From contig CAMEYZ010000098.1 of NCBI GenBank assembly GCA_945947715.1, positions 1-7,890 on the forward strand: a stretch of 7,890 nt of DNA, read 5' to 3'. Both the position numbers and the translations under genes were made by a program. This stretch comes from an uncultured Clostridia bacterium (GTDB taxonomy: Bacteria; Bacillota; Clostridia; Oscillospirales; Ruminococcaceae). Of this stretch, positions 6,348 through 7,890 are shown one piece after another (the stretch's first letter is position 1; each line of letters opens with the position of its first letter). The notes beneath the pieces were generated by a model. That model was not told the DNA's origin. It worked only from the letters and a program-made list of their open reading frames with translations, and did no database searches.

Positions 6348-6352
6348 ATTGA

Positions 6353-6363
6353 TGTATTGTATC
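6353..6363 (+). repeat. 11-bp element matching the repeats upstream of the transporter gene
   Basis: TGTATTGTATC lies between the terminator and the coaX stop. The same 11-mer occurs twice on the minus strand at 7849-7859 and 7867-7877, so the coaX operon is bracketed by copies in inverted orientation. It is short and AT-rich, so chance remains possible. Confidence 0.4.
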
Positions 6364-6377
6364 TGTTTTCTGAAATA

Positions 6378-7142
6378 TCAGACGTTTTTATTATAGATTA
6401 TCATAAGTCCTTTAAGTAAAAGTGCGTCGTCGAGAATGATCTTTTCAAGACAGAGCGGTATCACCGTTGAGGCGAGTCCGCCTGTAGCTACAACTGTGTG
6501 GGTAACTCCGCGGGCAGCGTTTACCCGCTGGATTATACCGTCTATCTGAGCCGCGCTGCCGTAAAGCAGTCCCGATTTCATGCAGTCGATAGTATTTGTG
6601 CCGATTATCTTTTTTGGCGGGTCAAGGCTTACCTTGGGCAGCTGCGAGGTTTTTCCTGTCAGCGAATCCAGCGAGACCTTAAGTCCCGGCATTATCATTC
6701 CGCCGAGGTAGTTTTTGTTCTCGTCGATGACAGAGACGGTGTTCGCCGTTCCCATGTCAAATATGATAAGGGGCAGGGGATACTCGTTTATTCCCGCAAC
6801 AGCGTCCACAACGAGGTCGCTTCCCAGCTGAGCGGGGTTGTCGATGACGATGCTTAGTCCAGTTTTTATCCCTGGACCTACTACCATTGCATTTTTTTCA
6901 GTCACCTTTTTAATAGCGCCTTTTATGGTGAAGGTCACCGATGGCACTACCGATGAAATGATAGCACCGTCTATTTCCTTAGGCGAGATGCCATGGAGCT
7001 CGAGGATAGTTTTGATGTGTATGCCATATTCAAGCTCAGTGGCGTCGTGATTGGTGGAAACGCGCTCCACAAACAGTATTTTATTATCCGAGCAGCAGCC
7101 TATTACGATATTGGTGTTGCCGATGTCGATAGCTAAGATCAT
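6378..7142 (-). CDS. coaX: Type III pantothenate kinase
   Basis: Phosphorylates pantothenate with ATP, the first step of coenzyme A synthesis, in the cytoplasm. The 254-residue length is typical. ASKHA-fold motifs are visible: DIGNTN at 6-11 (phosphate loop, Asp6), GSDLVVDAVAG at 107-117 with the presumed catalytic Asp109, FDMGTANTVSV at 128-138 (family DxGTAxT), and GGMIMPGL at 147-154. TSQLPKV (165-171) and GTNTIDCMKSGLLYG (181-195) follow, and ATGGLAS (219-225) is the second nucleotide-side loop. Leu110 stands where many CoaX proteins have Arg after this Asp. The start has AGGAG (7151-7155 on the minus strand) 8 bases ahead. It begins 21 bases after the transporter gene ends, giving an uptake-plus-kinase operon. 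Confidence 0.94.
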   Translation of the reverse strand: MILAIDIGNTNIVIGCCSDNKILFVERVSTNHDATELEYGIHIKTILELHGISPKEIDGAIISSVVPSVTFTIKGAIKKVTEKNAMVVGPGIKTGLSIVIDNPAQLGSDLVVDAVAGINEYPLPLIIFDMGTANTVSVIDENKNYLGGMIMPGLKVSLDSLTGKTSQLPKVSLDPPKKIIGTNTIDCMKSGLLYGSAAQIDGIIQRVNAARGVTHTVVATGGLASTVIPLCLEKIILDDALLLKGLMIIYNKNV

Positions 7143-7163
7143 GAAAAAAACTCCTGATATAAA

Positions 7164-7811
7164 TTATTCTGCCAGTGCTTTCTTGAGATGGCTTTCCTTT
7201 TTTATCGGCGCAATGAGCTTTGCTTTGAGAAGGGCAGAGCCTATGGCACCTGTTAGTATGGTCGATGTGATCATTTCAAACACAGCGTTGATGCCCACAA
7301 AGGAGCAGATAAATACCAGTATGTTCCTTCCTGCGATAAGCTCCTGCACGTACTCGGTATTTCCGAAAAGCAGAACAAGAGCAGACATAAAGAACAGTGT
7401 GTTTAAAAATGCGGAGCAGAAGCCTGTTACAAAGCATGCTGCATATCCGCCGAAGAGCTTTGAAGCTCCCTTATAGATAAAGCCCAGCAGCAGACCGTCC
7501 AGTACACGGGGAACGAATCTCTGAATAAAAGCAAGTACGGGGTTTATTCCAAAAAGAATAGCGCCCATTCCGCTGGGAACGCCGATGCCTATGCACTGCA
7601 GGAAGCTTAAGATTCCGAAAACGGCTCCCATGGCGGCTCCGCCTACGGGTCCGAGGATCACTGCTGCCAGTGCTACGGGGATGATGTTCAGTGTTATCAC
7701 AAGAGGTCCTATAGGAACAGAACCTATAGGTGTGAACGAAAAGACGATAATTATCGCCGTTAGCAGACCCATAAGGGTCAGCTGCTTTGTGTCAGGTCTT
7801 TGTGTTTTCAT
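7164..7811 (-). CDS. ECF transporter S component, probably pantothenate-specific (PanT-like)
   Basis: A 215-residue integral membrane protein that would bind a vitamin and work with the shared EcfT/EcfA/EcfA' energising module encoded elsewhere. About six hydrophobic segments are visible (roughly 13-30, 36-54, 57-75, 86-113, 122-149, 163-195). The tract LVITLNIIPVALAAVILGP (37-55), followed by GGAAMGAVFG (57-66), is typical of S components; the pantothenate assignment rests mainly on the adjacent coaX, 21 bases downstream. The C-terminal tail is lysine-rich, fitting a cytoplasmic end. An in-frame ATG at 7844 would add 11 residues, but AAGGAGG stands 9 bases before the ATG at 7811, so that start is preferred. 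Another substrate, such as riboflavin or an unrelated vitamin, is possible but less likely. Confidence 0.85.
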   Translation of the reverse strand: MKTQRPDTKQLTLMGLLTAIIIVFSFTPIGSVPIGPLVITLNIIPVALAAVILGPVGGAAMGAVFGILSFLQCIGIGVPSGMGAILFGINPVLAFIQRFVPRVLDGLLLGFIYKGASKLFGGYAACFVTGFCSAFLNTLFFMSALVLLFGNTEYVQELIAGRNILVFICSFVGINAVFEMITSTILTGAIGSALLKAKLIAPIKKESHLKKALAE

Positions 7812-7820
7812 ATTAATTTT

Positions 7821-7827
7821 CCTCCTT
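7821..7827 (-). promoter_or_regulatory. Ribosome binding site that decides the transporter start
   Basis: AAGGAGG on the minus strand, 9 bases before the ATG at 7811. The alternative ATG at 7844 has no purine-rich site at a suitable distance and lies inside the loop of a small TCCCG/CGGGA hairpin (7836-7850). Confidence 0.8.
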
Positions 7828-7847
7828 GTTATTATTCCCGTCATGCG

Positions 7848-7877
7848 GGATACAATACAATGCCTGGATACAATACA
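7848..7877 (-). repeat. 12-bp tandem direct repeat in the transporter leader
   Basis: GGATACAATACA occurs at 7848-7859 and again at 7866-7877 (TGTATTGTATCC on the minus strand), separated by 6 bases, a period of 18. The copies lie just downstream of the putative -10 box and upstream of the ribosome binding site. This is a plausible paired binding site for a regulator of the pantothenate operon; no known operator consensus is recognised. Confidence 0.6.
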
Positions 7878-7882
7878 TAAAT

Positions 7883-7888
7883 ATTATA
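7883..7888 (-). promoter_or_regulatory. Putative -10 box of the transporter-coaX operon
   Basis: A perfect TATAAT on the minus strand; any -35 box lies beyond the right edge. It sits within an imperfect inverted repeat (GATACAATA 7867-7875 against TATTATATC 7882-7890, 8 of 9 pairs), so a protein bound there could cover the promoter. Confidence 0.5.
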
Positions 7889-7890
7889 TC

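Noticed and set aside
7836..7850. TCCCG/CGGGA hairpin as a riboswitch or terminator
   Set aside because: The stem has five base pairs, no T tract follows and no conserved riboswitch core is visible; at most it is a minor leader structure.

Overview
The window reads as an ordinary chromosomal segment of a Gram-positive anaerobe in Clostridia, most likely Ruminococcus or a close relative in the Oscillospiraceae. This is an inference from protein style (Clostridia-type TrmB and dUTPase, a long AlaX, a PanT-like ECF transporter beside type III pantothenate kinase, a GH9 glycosidase), strong AGGAGG-type ribosome binding sites and AT-rich promoters with TATAAT boxes. There are no insertion sequences, phage genes, CRISPR arrays, tRNAs or rRNAs, and no stretch over 300 bases lacks a gene.

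Left part (1-3267): the 5' end of pyrE (minus strand, running off the left edge) is divergent from a plus-strand cluster of four tightly packed genes: trmB, dut, a GNAT acetyltransferase and a class I/II aminotransferase. The 171-bp divergent spacer holds two well-formed promoters, one each way, with a perfect 14-bp AT palindrome between their -35 boxes. The cluster is probably one operon: trmB overlaps dut by 23 bp, dut and the acetyltransferase share ATGA, and the aminotransferase begins one base after the acetyltransferase stop.

Middle (3268-6347): a leaderless, apparently cytoplasmic GH9 glycosidase with an N-terminal Ig-like domain has its own extended -10 promoter. It is followed by a full-length AlaX protein (alanyl-tRNA editing plus DHHA1 domain). 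A 14-bp direct repeat lies before and after the GH9 unit, and a 10-bp-arm hairpin spans the GH9 stop codon. A strong hairpin terminator separates alaX from the convergent genes to its right and should work in both directions.

Right part (6348-7890): coaX and an ECF transporter S component form a minus-strand operon whose logical role is pantothenate uptake followed by its first phosphorylation toward coenzyme A. The transporter leader contains a 12-bp tandem direct repeat, an imperfect inverted repeat over the -10 box and a small hairpin, so it may be regulated.

I found no clearly novel multi-gene system. The points most worth a second look are the intracellular GH9 enzyme and its flanking repeats, the repeat-rich leader of the pantothenate operon, and the palindrome between the pyrE and trmB promoters.
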